Source: Alphaproteobacteria bacterium
Lineage (GTDB): Bacteria > Pseudomonadota > Alphaproteobacteria > Micropepsales > Micropepsaceae
Assembly (NCBI GenBank): GCA_013140995.1
Contig: JABFRX010000032.1
Location: 1 to 61,298 of the forward strand
Direction of reading: 5' to 3'
Length of the DNA: 61,298 nt
Shown: piece by piece, positions 41,660-50,554 of the stretch
Layout of the letters: each line of letters starts with the position of its first letter
Position numbering within the stretch: position 1 is the stretch's first letter
The notes under the pieces: generated by a model
The model's input: only the letters and a program-made list of their open reading frames with translations
What the model was told of the DNA's origin: nothing
Databases searched by the model: none
Position numbers and translations under genes: made by a program

Positions 41660-42523
41660 TCAAGGCCAGCGGGCTTCCGGCGGCATGGACATTAGGATCG
41701 CTTCCACGTTTCCGCCGGTTTTCAGGCCGAATTGGGTGCCGCGGTCGTGGAGCAGGTTGAATTCGACGTAGCGGCCGCGACGTACCAGCTGGTGTTCGCG
41801 CTCTTCTTTCGTCCAGGGGCCGTTCATGTGGCGGCGGACAAGCTTCGGGTAGACGTCCAGGAAGGCGAGGCCGACGTCGCGGGTGAACGCAAAGTCGGCG
41901 TCCCAATCGCCGGCGAGGTTGTCGTAGAAAATGCCGCCGACCCCGCGGGGCTCGCCGCGGTGGGGCAGGAAGAAGTACTCGTCGCACCAGGCTTTGAAGT
42001 CTTTGTAGTAAGACGGATTGTGCTTGTCGCAAGCGGTGCGCAGGGCGGTATGAAATGTGGCCGTGTCGTCGTCGTTCGGAACCATCGGCGTCAGGTCGGA
42101 GCCGCCGCCGAACCAGGCTTTGCTGGTAACGATGTGGCGCGTGTTCATGTGCACGGCCGGCACGCGCGGGCTTTGCATGTGGGCGACGAGCGAGATGCCC
42201 GCGGCCCAGAAGCGCGGATCGTCGCCGGCGCCGGGGATCGATTTCGCGAACTCCTTCGAGAACGTGCCGTGCACGGTCGAAATGTTGACGCCGACTTTTT
42301 CGAACACGCGGCCGCGCATGACGGACATCGTGCCGCCGCCGGTTTCGCTGCCCGTGGTCGCGTCGCGCTTCCAGGTCTTGCGTTCGAAGCGACCGGGTTT
42401 GCGGTCCGCGAACCCGCTGGTGAGGTCGTCTTCGATGCTCTCAAACGCGGCGCAGATGCGGTCGCGCAGCTCCTCGAACCAGGCGGCGGCGCGGGCTTTG
42501 CGCTCTTCGACAAGGTCAGTCAT
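41660..42523 (-). CDS. hemF: Oxygen-dependent coproporphyrinogen III oxidase
   Basis: A 287-residue HemF that converts coproporphyrinogen III to protoporphyrinogen IX in haem synthesis, needing O2. Conserved blocks: [19 protein letters not shown] (about 52-70), [55 protein letters not shown], and [14 protein letters not shown] with the C-terminal MSMPP. It starts at ATG 42523, overlapping the trmL stop as TGATG, so the two are translationally coupled. Near petABC, consistent with haem demand. Confidence 0.95.
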   Translation of the reverse strand: MTDLVEERKARAAAWFEELRDRICAAFESIEDDLTSGFADRKPGRFERKTWKRDATTGSETGGGTMSVMRGRVFEKVGVNISTVHGTFSKEFAKSIPGAGDDPRFWAAGISLVAHMQSPRVPAVHMNTRHIVTSKAWFGGGSDLTPMVPNDDDTATFHTALRTACDKHNPSYYKDFKAWCDEYFFLPHRGEPRGVGGIFYDNLAGDWDADFAFTRDVGLAFLDVYPKLVRRHMNGPWTKEEREHQLVRRGRYVEFNLLHDRGTQFGLKTGGNVEAILMSMPPEARWP

Positions 42524-42978
42524 CAATGGCTCTCCCCAAAGGCGCCGGTTTGGCGCAGAGCTTCGCTGAGGATCATGGCCGCCGCAACGGCGACGTTGAG
42601 CGAGCGCATGCCTTGGGACAGCGGGATTCGGACTTTTTCATCTGCGGCGGCAGCGACTTCTTCCGTCACACCCGCGCTCTCCCGGCCGAAGAGCAGCGTG
42701 TCGTCCGGGCGGTAGGCGAGGGTGGTGTAGGGGCTCGCCGCCTTCGTCGTCGCAAGGATGATCCTTCCCGTCGCCGTAGGGCGAAACGCGCTCCATGACG
42801 CGTGCCGCGTAACGTTGGCGCGCGGCAGATAGTCGAGGCCCGCGCGTTTTAAGCTCGCGTCGCCGAACGGAAAGCCGCAGGGCTCGATGATGTCGATCGC
42901 GACATTCAAGCACGCGCCGAGCCGAATAATCGTGCCTGTGTTGGCGGCAATGTCGGGTTCGAAGAGTGCGATGCGCAT
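42523..42978 (-). CDS. trmL: tRNA (cytidine(34)-2'-O)-methyltransferase TrmL
   Basis: A 151-residue SPOUT methyltransferase. [22 protein letters not shown] is the SpoU motif 1 start, [10 protein letters not shown] is motif 2, and [20 protein letters not shown] is motif 3 (knot). It methylates C34/U34 of tRNA-Leu in E. coli. I choose ATG 42978 since homologues begin M-x-IALF; an in-frame ATG 14 codons upstream is less likely. It precedes hemF with a 1-bp overlap. Confidence 0.9.
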   Translation of the reverse strand: MRIALFEPDIAANTGTIIRLGACLNVAIDIIEPCGFPFGDASLKRAGLDYLPRANVTRHASWSAFRPTATGRIILATTKAASPYTTLAYRPDDTLLFGRESAGVTEEVAAAADEKVRIPLSQGMRSLNVAVAAAMILSEALRQTGAFGESH

Positions 42979-43176
42979 CGATGAGAAAACGATCCACGGT
43001 TCGTGCCATTTATGCGGCATCGTGCCGCAAGACCATAGGGGGGCGACTCTCTATTTTGCCGCGAAATTCAAGGCCTTGCCGAGGGTGCGGCGCGGTTTGT
43101 CACCGTGACGGATCCAGTTCGCAGAACGACATCTTCTTCGTCTCTCATCTCTTCGTGGCCAGAGGGGGCTTCGACC

Positions 43177-43740
43177 TTGGCGCATTCCATCGACAACGCC
43201 AACGTTACGCGGCGTGATTTCATCTATGTGGCTTCAGCGACTGCTGCGGGGGTCGGACTTGCCGCCTCGCTTTGGCCCTTCATCGATCAAATGAATCCGG
43301 CGGCCGATACGCTGGCGTTGAAAGAGGTCGAGTTCGATCTCTCGCCGCTGGTCGAAGGCCAGATCGTGACGATCGAGTGGCAGAAGAAGCCCGTCTTCAT
43401 CCGCCGCCGTACCGCCGCCGAGATCAAGGCCGCGGAAGACGTTCCGTTGGACCAGTTGCGCGACCCGCAGGCGGACAAGGACCGGGTGCAAAAGCCGGAG
43501 TGGCTGATCCTTGTCGCGGTCTGCACACATTTGGGTTGCGTGCCCGATAAGAACAACAAGGGCGAGTTTGGCGGTTGGCTTTGCGCCTGTCACGGCTCGC
43601 AGTACGACACGTCGGGACGCATCCGCAAAGGTCCGGCACCGAAGAACTTGGCGGTGCCGCCGTATCTGTATCTGACGGACACCAAAGTGCTGATCGGCGC
43701 GGAGCCCAAGCCCGCCGCCGTCGTCGCTGAACACGGTTGA
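43177..43740 (+). CDS. petA: Ubiquinol-cytochrome c reductase iron-sulfur (Rieske) subunit
   Basis: About 187 residues. A Tat-type membrane anchor reads [25 protein letters not shown]. The Rieske cluster ligands lie in [10 protein letters not shown] and [12 protein letters not shown] (two Cys-x-His pairs plus disulfide cysteines). I place the start at TTG 43177, behind AGAGGGGG at proper spacing; it would read [10 protein letters not shown] frame open from GTG 43105 has no ribosome site. It transfers electrons from ubiquinol to cytochrome c1. First gene of the bc1 operon. Confidence 0.95.
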   Translation: MAHSIDNANVTRRDFIYVASATAAGVGLAASLWPFIDQMNPAADTLALKEVEFDLSPLVEGQIVTIEWQKKPVFIRRRTAAEIKAAEDVPLDQLRDPQADKDRVQKPEWLILVAVCTHLGCVPDKNNKGEFGGWLCACHGSQYDTSGRIRKGPAPKNLAVPPYLYLTDTKVLIGAEPKPAAVVAEHG

Positions 43741-43748
43741 GGGCGGAC

Positions 43749-45041
43749 ATGGCGCACGGCAACTATTCCTATAAACCGACGAACGCATTCATGAAGTGGC
43801 TGGATTCGCGGCTGCCGATCGTCCGGCTCGTCGACGAGTCGGTGCTGAAGTTTCCGACGCCCAAGAACCTAAACATGTGGTTTACGTTCGGTGGCATTTT
43901 GACGTTCATGCTGGCGGTTCAGATCGTGTCGGGCATCGTGCTCGCCATGCACTATGTCCCGCACGAGACGCAGGCGTTCGACAGCGTCGAGCGTATCATG
44001 CGCGACGTGAACTACGGCTGGCTTCTGCGCTATATGCATTCGAACGGCGCGTCGATGTTTTTCATCGCCGTCTACTTGCACATTTTCCGCGGGCTCTATT
44101 ACGGCTCGTTCAAGGCGCCGCGCGAGGTTCTTTGGCTGCTCGGCATCGTGATCTATCTGCTCATGATGGCGACGGGGTTCCTGGGCTACACGCTGCCGTG
44201 GGGGCAGATGTCGTTCTGGGGTGCGACCGTCATTACGAACTTCTTCTCCGCGATACCGCTCGTGGGCGAGAGCATCACGCAGTGGCTGTGGGGTTCGTTC
44301 GCTGTTGATAACACGACACTGCAGCGGTTTTTCTCGCTGCACTATTTGCTGCCGTTCGTGATTGCGGGCGTGGTGGTGCTGCACATTTGGGCGCTGCACG
44401 TGCCCGGCAACAACAACCCGCTCGGCATCGACGTGAAGGGGCCGCAGGACACTGTGCCGTTCCACCCGTACTACACGACGAAGGACGGGTTCTGGATTGC
44501 GTTGTTCTTGATCGTGTTCGCGTACTTCATCTTCTTCAATCCTAACTTCTTGGGCCATGCCGACAACTACGTTCCGGCCAACCGGTTGGTGACGCCCGCC
44601 CACATCGTGCCGGAGTGGTACTACCTGCCGCTTTACGCGATTTTGCGGTCGGTGCCTGACAAGCTGATCGGCGTTATCTTGATGATTAGCGCCATCCTGA
44701 TCTGGGCACTTTTGCCGTGGCTCGATACGTCGCGCGTTAGGTCGAACAACTTCCGTCCGATCATGAAGCAGTTGTTCTGGATCCTGATTGTCGTGATCTT
44801 CCTGCTCGGCTATCTGGGTGCGCAGACGGCGGACGATAGCAACCTCGTATTCTTCGGCGCGGAGCTGCCGATCGGCAAGCTGCTGCTCTCGCAGCTGCTG
44901 ACGTTCTATTATTTCGCGCACTTCTTGGTCATCACGCCGATCGTGGGCCTTTGGGAAACACCCAATCCTGTGCCCGAAAGCATCTCGAAGGCGGTGTTGG
45001 CGAAAAAGAACGGCGGCGCTGTCCCCGTGGCGGCAGAGTGA
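43749..45041 (+). CDS. petB: Cytochrome b subunit of the bc1 complex
   Basis: A 430-residue integral membrane protein with eight helices. Haem-ligand histidines are in [31 protein letters not shown] and [23 protein letters not shown]. The Qo-site PEWY motif is [32 protein letters not shown] is fully conserved. Length is typical of bacterial cytochrome b. It lies 8 bp after petA. Its stop overlaps the petC frame (TGATG). Confidence 0.97.
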   Translation: MAHGNYSYKPTNAFMKWLDSRLPIVRLVDESVLKFPTPKNLNMWFTFGGILTFMLAVQIVSGIVLAMHYVPHETQAFDSVERIMRDVNYGWLLRYMHSNGASMFFIAVYLHIFRGLYYGSFKAPREVLWLLGIVIYLLMMATGFLGYTLPWGQMSFWGATVITNFFSAIPLVGESITQWLWGSFAVDNTTLQRFFSLHYLLPFVIAGVVVLHIWALHVPGNNNPLGIDVKGPQDTVPFHPYYTTKDGFWIALFLIVFAYFIFFNPNFLGHADNYVPANRLVTPAHIVPEWYYLPLYAILRSVPDKLIGVILMISAILIWALLPWLDTSRVRSNNFRPIMKQLFWILIVVIFLLGYLGAQTADDSNLVFFGAELPIGKLLLSQLLTFYYFAHFLVITPIVGLWETPNPVPESISKAVLAKKNGGAVPVAAE

Positions 45042-45862
45042 TGGGGGCGGCCATGACGAAACTCAATTTACTTGTCGCGCTCGCTTTGGTGTTCGGTTTT
45101 GCCGACAAAACGCTCGCAGAAGATGCGCATGCGGTGAAGCCGCCAAAGCAGATGAAATGGAGTTGGGATGGCCCCTTCGGGCAATTCGACCGGCAACAGC
45201 TGCAGCGCGGGTATCAGGTCTACAAAGAAGTCTGCGCGTCCTGTCACTCGATGCATCTCGTGTCGTTCCGCAACCTGTCGCAACCCGGCGGACCGGAGTT
45301 CAGCGAAGCGCAGATGAAGGCGATCGCGGCCGGTGTGCAGATCAACACGCTTGACGACAAGGGCGAGGCGTTCGACGACAAGGGCGTGGCGCTACAGCGG
45401 CCGGGGACGGCTGCGGACCGGTTTCCTTCGCCGTTTTCGAACGAGCTGGCCGCGCGTGCGGCGAACAACAACGCGTATCCGCCGGACCTCTCGGTCATCA
45501 CGAAGGCGCGGCCCGATGGGTCGAACTATGTTTATTCGCTGCTCACCGGTTATTCCGACCCGCCTGCGAAGTTCGAGTTGCTGCCGGGGCTCTACTACAA
45601 CGCGCACTTCCCGAACCATCAGATCGCGATGCCCCAGCCGCTCGCCACCGACGACCAAGTGACGTACGCGCCAAATGCGGGGAATCCGGCGGCGACCATA
45701 GACCAGATGGCGAAAGACGTGACGGCGTTCCTCACTTGGGCGGGCGAGCCCAAGATGGAAGAGCGCAAGCAGATGGGCGTGAAGGTGATCATCTTCCTCG
45801 TGCTGCTCGCGGCGCTGCTCTACACCGCCTACCGCCAGCTTTGGAAGGACGTCGATCACTGA
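45041..45862 (+). CDS. petC: Cytochrome c1 subunit of the bc1 complex
   Basis: About 273 residues. A signal peptide (TKLNLLVALALVFGFADKTLAED) is followed by the CxxCH haem c site in YKEVCASCHSMHLVSFRNL, the Met ligand region YYNAHFPNHQIAMPQPL, and a C-terminal anchor VIIFLVLLAALLYTAYRQLWKDV. ATG 45041 overlaps the petB stop; ATG 45053 behind GGGGGCGG is an equally good start. It is the last gene of petABC, followed by an intrinsic terminator. Confidence 0.95.
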   Translation: MGAAMTKLNLLVALALVFGFADKTLAEDAHAVKPPKQMKWSWDGPFGQFDRQQLQRGYQVYKEVCASCHSMHLVSFRNLSQPGGPEFSEAQMKAIAAGVQINTLDDKGEAFDDKGVALQRPGTAADRFPSPFSNELAARAANNNAYPPDLSVITKARPDGSNYVYSLLTGYSDPPAKFELLPGLYYNAHFPNHQIAMPQPLATDDQVTYAPNAGNPAATIDQMAKDVTAFLTWAGEPKMEERKQMGVKVIIFLVLLAALLYTAYRQLWKDVDH

Positions 45863-45886
45863 CGGTTTTGCAGTCTTGAACATTTC

Positions 45887-45921
45887 AGGGCCGGTACCAT
45901 GTGTGCCGGCCCTTTGTTTTT
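45887..45921 (+). terminator. petABC intrinsic terminator
   Basis: Stem AGGGCCGG(TAC)/(GTG)CCGGCCCT (45887-45913, 11 bp including one G-T, 5-nt loop) is followed by TTGTTTTT. It lies 24 bp past the petC stop. Confidence 0.88.
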
Positions 45922-45970
45922 GGGCACGAGGCGGCTACAAGGCGCCGTCACTTGCGGAGGATTTGGCACG

Positions 45971-46849
45971 ATGACGAACACCGTCGTGGGCGTGATTGGC
46001 GGCAGCGGAGTTTACGGGATCGACGGGCTCGAAAACGCGCGCTGGGAGCGCGTGCGCTCGCCTTGGGGCGACGCGTCGGACGAGCTGCTGTTCGGGCGTT
46101 TGGCCGGCGTCGACATGGTGTTCCTACCGCGGCATGGGCGGGGGCATGTGCACTCGCCGACTAGCATCAATTACCGGGCTAATATCGACGTGCTGAAGCG
46201 CGCGGGCGTAACCGACGTGATTTCGGTGTCGGCGTGCGGGTCGTTCAAGGAGGAATTGCCGCCGGGGATATTCGTGCTGGCGGATCAGTTCATCGACCGG
46301 ACGTTTGCGCGCGAGAAGTCGTTCTTCGGGCCTGGTTTCGTCGCGCATGTGTCGCTCGCGCATCCGATATGCCCGCGGCTGCAAGGGGCGTTGGCGGACA
46401 CCGCGCGCGAAGCGGGGATCGATCACGTCGTGGGCGGCACGTATCTTGCGATGGAAGGGCCGCAGTTTTCGACGCTGGCCGAGAGCAATCTCTACCGCTC
46501 GTGGGGCTGCAGTGTGATCGGCATGACTGCTATGCCGGAGGCCAAACTCGCTCGCGAGGCGGAGATGCCCTACGCGATCGTGGCGATGGTCACCGACTAC
46601 GACTGCTGGCATCCGGACCACGATCACGTGACGGTCGAACAGGTCATCAAGGTGCTGAACGGCAACGCAGATCGCGCGCGGACCTTGCTGAAGCGCGTGG
46701 CGCCGAAACTTGGACCGAAGCGGACGCCGTCCCCGCTCGGCATCGAACACACGCTGGACACCGCGCTGATCACAGCGCCGGAGAAGCGCGATCCCGTTCT
46801 CTTTGCGAAACTCGATGCGGTCGCCGGCCGCGTTCTCAAGAAGGTTTAG
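45971..46849 (+). CDS. mtnP: S-methyl-5'-thioadenosine phosphorylase
   Basis: A 292-residue purine nucleoside phosphorylase-2 family enzyme. [38 protein letters not shown] (phosphate/substrate site), [15 protein letters not shown] and [15 protein letters not shown] are all typical MtnP blocks, as is [15 protein letters not shown]. It cleaves MTA to adenine and methylthioribose-1-phosphate. ATG 45971 was chosen; an upstream frame has no support. The next genes recycle both products: apt takes adenine, mtnA the sugar phosphate. Confidence 0.95.
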   Translation: MTNTVVGVIGGSGVYGIDGLENARWERVRSPWGDASDELLFGRLAGVDMVFLPRHGRGHVHSPTSINYRANIDVLKRAGVTDVISVSACGSFKEELPPGIFVLADQFIDRTFAREKSFFGPGFVAHVSLAHPICPRLQGALADTAREAGIDHVVGGTYLAMEGPQFSTLAESNLYRSWGCSVIGMTAMPEAKLAREAEMPYAIVAMVTDYDCWHPDHDHVTVEQVIKVLNGNADRARTLLKRVAPKLGPKRTPSPLGIEHTLDTALITAPEKRDPVLFAKLDAVAGRVLKKV

Positions 46850-46857
46850 GTTCCGCC

Positions 46858-47385
46858 ATGGACATCAAATCCGTCATCCGCACGATCCCCGACTATCCGA
46901 AGCCCGGCATCATGTTTCGCGACGTGACGACGTTGCTCGGCAACGCGCGGGCATTCCGCACGACGGTCGACCAGCTGGTGCAGCCTTACGCGGGTACGCG
47001 CATCGACAAGGTGGCGGGTATCGAGGCGCGCGGGTTCATCATCGCGGGCGCGGTGGCGCATCAGCTGTCCGTCGGTTTCGTGCCGGTGCGCAAGAAGGGC
47101 AAGCTGCCGTGGAAGACGATGGGGGAAACCTACGATCTGGAGTACGGCACCGACACCGTCGAGATTCACGAAGACGCGGTCGCCAAGGGCGAGAATGTGC
47201 TTTTGGTCGATGACCTGATAGCGACCGGCGGCACGGCAGAAGCGGCGATCAAACTGATCGAGCGCGCGGGCGGCAATGTCGTCGGCTGCAGCTTCATCAT
47301 CGACCTGCCGGAGCTCAAAGGCCGGCGGCGGTTGGAGAAGTTGGGGAAGAAGGTGCTGTCACTGGTCGAGTTTGAGGGGCACTGA
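46858..47385 (+). CDS. apt: Adenine phosphoribosyltransferase
   Basis: A 175-residue enzyme converting adenine and PRPP to AMP. Conserved: [61 protein letters not shown], and the PRPP loop [17 protein letters not shown] (about 118-134). It lies 8 bp after mtnP and salvages the adenine it releases. Confidence 0.96.
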   Translation: MDIKSVIRTIPDYPKPGIMFRDVTTLLGNARAFRTTVDQLVQPYAGTRIDKVAGIEARGFIIAGAVAHQLSVGFVPVRKKGKLPWKTMGETYDLEYGTDTVEIHEDAVAKGENVLLVDDLIATGGTAEAAIKLIERAGGNVVGCSFIIDLPELKGRRRLEKLGKKVLSLVEFEGH

Positions 47386-47419
47386 GATTGCAGCTTTTTT
47401 TCAGCGCATTCCCCCTTGT

Positions 47420-47536
47420 CGTCATGGCCGGGCTTAACCCGGCCAGCCAGGGCCACGCTCGCTTGCGTCTGGGAAGGCGAGCGGAAGCCATGGTGTTTGT
47501 TGCCCTGGGTGGCCGGGCTAAGCCCGGCCATGACGG
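47420..47536. repeat. Inverted pair of REP-like palindromes before mtnA
   Basis: Two inverted units of about 35 bp (47420-47453 and 47502-47536) with sequence GTCATGGCCGGGCTTA(A/G)CCCGGCCA and CCAGGGC. Each folds by itself (GGCCGGG/CCCGGCC) and the pair folds together, the arrangement of a bacterial interspersed mosaic (BIME). REP-like units of the GTCATGGCCGGG type are common in Rhizobiales-like genomes. The right unit's stem ends directly at the ATG at 47530, so it makes up the 5' leader of mtnA. Confidence 0.85.
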
Positions 47537-47544
47537 TCGATGAG

Positions 47545-48636
47545 ATGAAAATCCACGGCCGCCATTACCGGACGATTTGGGTCGCGGCTGACGGCTGGTC
47601 GGTTGAGGTGATCGATCAGACGAAGCTGCCGTTTGCGTTTGAGACGAAGCTGCTGGCGAGCGCGGACGAGGCGGCCGAGGCGATCAAGGCTATGATCGTG
47701 CGCGGGGCGCCGTTGATCGGGGCGACGGGCGCTTACGGGCTTTGTATGGCGCTTCGCGTCGATGCGTCGGACGAGGCGCTGGAGCGGGCTTACGACATGC
47801 TCGTCAAGACACGGCCGACGGCGATCAATCTTAAATGGGCGCTCGACGAGATGATGGCTTCCGTGCGCAATCAGCCGAAGGATCGGCGGGTTGCAGCGGC
47901 TTACGCGCGCGCGGCGCAACTTTGCGACGACGATGTTGCGACGAATGAGGCGATCGGGCGGCAAGGTCTCACGCTGATCGAAGCGATTGCGGGGAAGAAA
48001 AAGTCGACCGTCAACGTGCTTACCCACTGCAACGCCGGGTGGCTTGCTTGCGTCGATTGGGGGACGGCGTTGGCGCCGATCTACATGGCTCACGACAAGG
48101 GTATTCCGATCCACGTTTGGGTGGACGAGACGCGGCCGCGCAATCAGGGCGGATCGCTGACCGCTTACGAGCTCGGCGCGCACGGGGTGAAGCACTCGAT
48201 CATCGCCGACAATGCCGGCGGGCACTACATGCAGCACGGCGACGTGGACATGTGCATCGTCGGTACAGACCGGACGACCGCTTCGGGCGATGTCGCCAAC
48301 AAGATCGGGACGTATCTCAAGGCGCTGGCCGCGCACGACAACGGCGTACCGTTCTATGTGGCGCTGCCGTCGTCGACGATCGATTGGACGATCGCGGATG
48401 GCATGAAACAGATCGAGATCGAAGAGCGCTCGGGCCGCGAGATCACGCATGTGCAGGGGCGCACGGCAGCTGGTGAGGTGTTGACCGTCGAACTGACGGC
48501 GCCGGGTTCACCTGCACGCAATCCGGCGTTCGACGTGACGCCAGCCCGGCTGGTCACGGGGCTGATTACGGAGCGCGGGATCGTTGCGGCGACGCGGGAC
48601 GGTTTACTCAAAGTCTTTCCGGAGCGCGCGCGGTGA
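47545..48636 (+). CDS. mtnA: S-methyl-5-thioribose-1-phosphate isomerase
   Basis: About 363 residues. [12 protein letters not shown] is the usual N-terminus, so ATG 47545 is chosen; ATG 47530 is five codons upstream and touches the REP stem. Blocks: [39 protein letters not shown] (catalytic Cys), [28 protein letters not shown] (catalytic Asp) and [12 protein letters not shown]. It makes methylthioribulose-1-phosphate. An ORF open back to 47416 is REP sequence. Its stop overlaps the aldolase start as GTGA. Confidence 0.94.
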   Translation: MKIHGRHYRTIWVAADGWSVEVIDQTKLPFAFETKLLASADEAAEAIKAMIVRGAPLIGATGAYGLCMALRVDASDEALERAYDMLVKTRPTAINLKWALDEMMASVRNQPKDRRVAAAYARAAQLCDDDVATNEAIGRQGLTLIEAIAGKKKSTVNVLTHCNAGWLACVDWGTALAPIYMAHDKGIPIHVWVDETRPRNQGGSLTAYELGAHGVKHSIIADNAGGHYMQHGDVDMCIVGTDRTTASGDVANKIGTYLKALAAHDNGVPFYVALPSSTIDWTIADGMKQIEIEERSGREITHVQGRTAAGEVLTVELTAPGSPARNPAFDVTPARLVTGLITERGIVAATRDGLLKVFPERAR

Positions 48637-49349
48637 AGCGCACGGCGGTGCGGCGGCGTGTGGCGCGGGTGCTTTCGAAGCGCGCGGCAGTCGTGAGTTC
48701 GACGCCAAACTTGCGGTCCGAAATCGTGGCTGTCGGGCAGCGCATGTCGTCAAGCGGGTTGTCGCCGGGCAAGAGCGGCAACCTTTCGGTGCGCGTCGAT
48801 GGCGGCATGCTGATCACGCCGACGGGTATTCCCTATGCCGAGATGCGTGCGGCCGACATCGTCGAGGTGCGAACGGACGGGCGCGTGCAGCCGGGGCAGC
48901 GCGTGGCTTCGAGCGAATGGCGCGTGCATCTTGGCGTCTACAAGGCGCGGCCGGACGTGGGTGCGATCATGCATACCCATTCGCTGAACGCGACGGCGTT
49001 GTCATGTCTGCATCGCGGCATCCCGGCGTTTCACTATATGGTGGCGGAGTTCGGGGGAGAACGCGTGGCGTGCGCGCCGTACGCGACCTATGGCAGCGAG
49101 GAGTTGGCGCGGTTTGCCGTTAAGGCTCTTGGCCCGCGGAGTGCCTGTCTTCTCGCCAACCATGGGTCGATCGCCTTGGGCGAGAGCGTGCGGCAGGCGT
49201 ATGATCGGGCGGCGGCTCTCGAGGCGTTGGCGGCGCAGTATGCGCGCGCCTTGCAGATCGGGCGGCCGCGGATTTTGTCGGGACGCGAGATGGCGCGTGT
49301 GATCGAGAAGTTTAAAACCTACGGCAAGCAGACACCGGTGAAATCATGA
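48633..49349 (+). CDS. Class II aldolase/adducin protein, probable methylthioribulose-1-phosphate aldolase
   Basis: A 238-residue zinc-dependent class II aldolase. [28 protein letters not shown] (phosphate site), [11 protein letters not shown] (catalytic Glu), [13 protein letters not shown] (HxH zinc ligands), and [14 protein letters not shown] (third His) are visible. It is coupled to mtnA (GTGA overlap). In Rhodospirillum and others, MtnP-MtnA-Ald2 form the DHAP shunt that splits methylthioribulose-1-phosphate to DHAP and methylthioacetaldehyde. No mtnB/C/D dehydratase-dioxygenase set is near, so this reading is favoured; MtnB cannot be excluded from sequence alone. Confidence 0.78.
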   Translation: MKRTAVRRRVARVLSKRAAVVSSTPNLRSEIVAVGQRMSSSGLSPGKSGNLSVRVDGGMLITPTGIPYAEMRAADIVEVRTDGRVQPGQRVASSEWRVHLGVYKARPDVGAIMHTHSLNATALSCLHRGIPAFHYMVAEFGGERVACAPYATYGSEELARFAVKALGPRSACLLANHGSIALGESVRQAYDRAAALEALAAQYARALQIGRPRILSGREMARVIEKFKTYGKQTPVKS

Positions 49350-50089
49350 GCGCGGTTCTGGTCACTGGTGCGGCGAAGCGGCTCGGACGCGCGATTGCAC
49401 TGAAGCTCGCGGCCGATGGGTACGACGTCGCGATCCACTATCGCTCCAGCAAGCCGGAGGCCGAAGCGGTTGCCGCCGAAGTGACGCGGCTTGGCCGGCG
49501 CGCCGTGCTGATCGACGGCGAGTTGTCGAAGGAAGATCAGGTTGCGACGCTGGTGCCGCGCGCGGCGGCGGCCTTCGGGCACCTGGCGGCGCTCGTGAAC
49601 AGCGCCTCCGTGTTCGAGGATGACCGCGTCGAGACGGCGACGCGGGAGAGTTGGGACAAGCACCTCAACACAAATCTGCGTGCGCCGTTTGTGTTGTCAC
49701 AGGCGTTTGCGAAGCAGTTGCCCGCGGGTTTGCACGGGGGGATCGTGAACATCATCGACCAGCAGGTGGTGAATCTGACGCCGCAATTCATGTCTTACAC
49801 GGTATCGAAGGCGGGACTGTGGACGCTCACGCGGACGTTGGCGCAGGCGCTAGCGCCCGCCGTCCGCGTCAATGCGGTGGCGCCAGGGCCTTCGCTGAAA
49901 GCCGAGCGGCAGTCCCAGGCGAACTTCAATGCGCATGTTGAGGCGACGCTGCTGCAGCGGCCGTCAGAGCCCGCGGACATTGCCGGCGCGGTTGCGTATC
50001 TGCTCGCGGCTCCGGCTGTGACGGGGCAAATGATCGTCGTCGATAGTGGGCAGCATCTTGCGTGGTCGCGCGACAAATTCTTCGAGTGA
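49346..50089 (+). CDS. Short-chain dehydrogenase, pteridine reductase/FolM-like
   Basis: A 247-residue SDR. The cofactor motif is TGAAKRLGRAIAL, i.e. TGxxxRxG rather than TGxxxGxG, a mark of pteridine reductases (FolM, PTR1) with NADPH. HYRSSKPEAEAV gives the phosphate pocket. The active-site Tyr and Lys lie in YTVSKAGLWTLTRTLA. The next gene is folB, supporting a pterin/folate role. It overlaps the aldolase stop by 4 bp. Confidence 0.82.
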   Translation: MSAVLVTGAAKRLGRAIALKLAADGYDVAIHYRSSKPEAEAVAAEVTRLGRRAVLIDGELSKEDQVATLVPRAAAAFGHLAALVNSASVFEDDRVETATRESWDKHLNTNLRAPFVLSQAFAKQLPAGLHGGIVNIIDQQVVNLTPQFMSYTVSKAGLWTLTRTLAQALAPAVRVNAVAPGPSLKAERQSQANFNAHVEATLLQRPSEPADIAGAVAYLLAAPAVTGQMIVVDSGQHLAWSRDKFFE

Positions 50090-50094
50090 GGCTC

Positions 50095-50505
50095 ATGAGC
50101 GAACGTACGAAAGTTCAGCCGCTGCGCATCGCCGACGCGAAGAAACGCATCCGGCATGTATTCGTTCGCGATCTGGAGCTGAACGCGAATATCGGTGTTT
50201 ATCACCGTGAGAAGGGACAGCTTCAGCCGGTGCGGATCAACCTCGATTTGACGGTCGAGGAGACGGACGGCGACATCGAGGACAAGCTTGAAAATGTCGT
50301 CGACTACGGCGCGGTGGTGGATGGCATCAAGGCGATTCTTGCCGGCGGGCATATGAACTTGGTCGAGACGCTGGCAGAGAAGGTGGCGGCGCACTGCTTG
50401 GCCGACCGACGCGTGAAGGTCGCACGCGTGCGAATCGAGAAGCTGAAGGTGCTGGCGGAAGCGCAGTCGGTCGGCGTGGAGATTGAGCGAGAGGCAGAGC
50501 GGTAG
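50095..50505 (+). CDS. folB: Dihydroneopterin aldolase FolB
   Basis: A 136-residue protein. [36 protein letters not shown] is the FolB/FolX start, followed by [33 protein letters not shown] with the catalytic Glu/Lys region. It converts dihydroneopterin to 6-hydroxymethyldihydropterin in folate synthesis. It is 5 bp after the pteridine-reductase-like gene; uvrC begins at or just after its end. Confidence 0.9.
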   Translation: MSERTKVQPLRIADAKKRIRHVFVRDLELNANIGVYHREKGQLQPVRINLDLTVEETDGDIEDKLENVVDYGAVVDGIKAILAGGHMNLVETLAEKVAAHCLADRRVKVARVRIEKLKVLAEAQSVGVEIEREAER

Positions 50506-50554
50506 GCATAAGTCCGCGCTTGCAGCCCTTGCCACGAATACTATCTTCTCCGCC

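Noticed and set aside
47416-47529. mtnA frame through the REP pair
   Set aside because: The open frame continues by chance through a non-coding palindromic repeat; MtnA homologues start M-K-x-x-G-R-H-Y.
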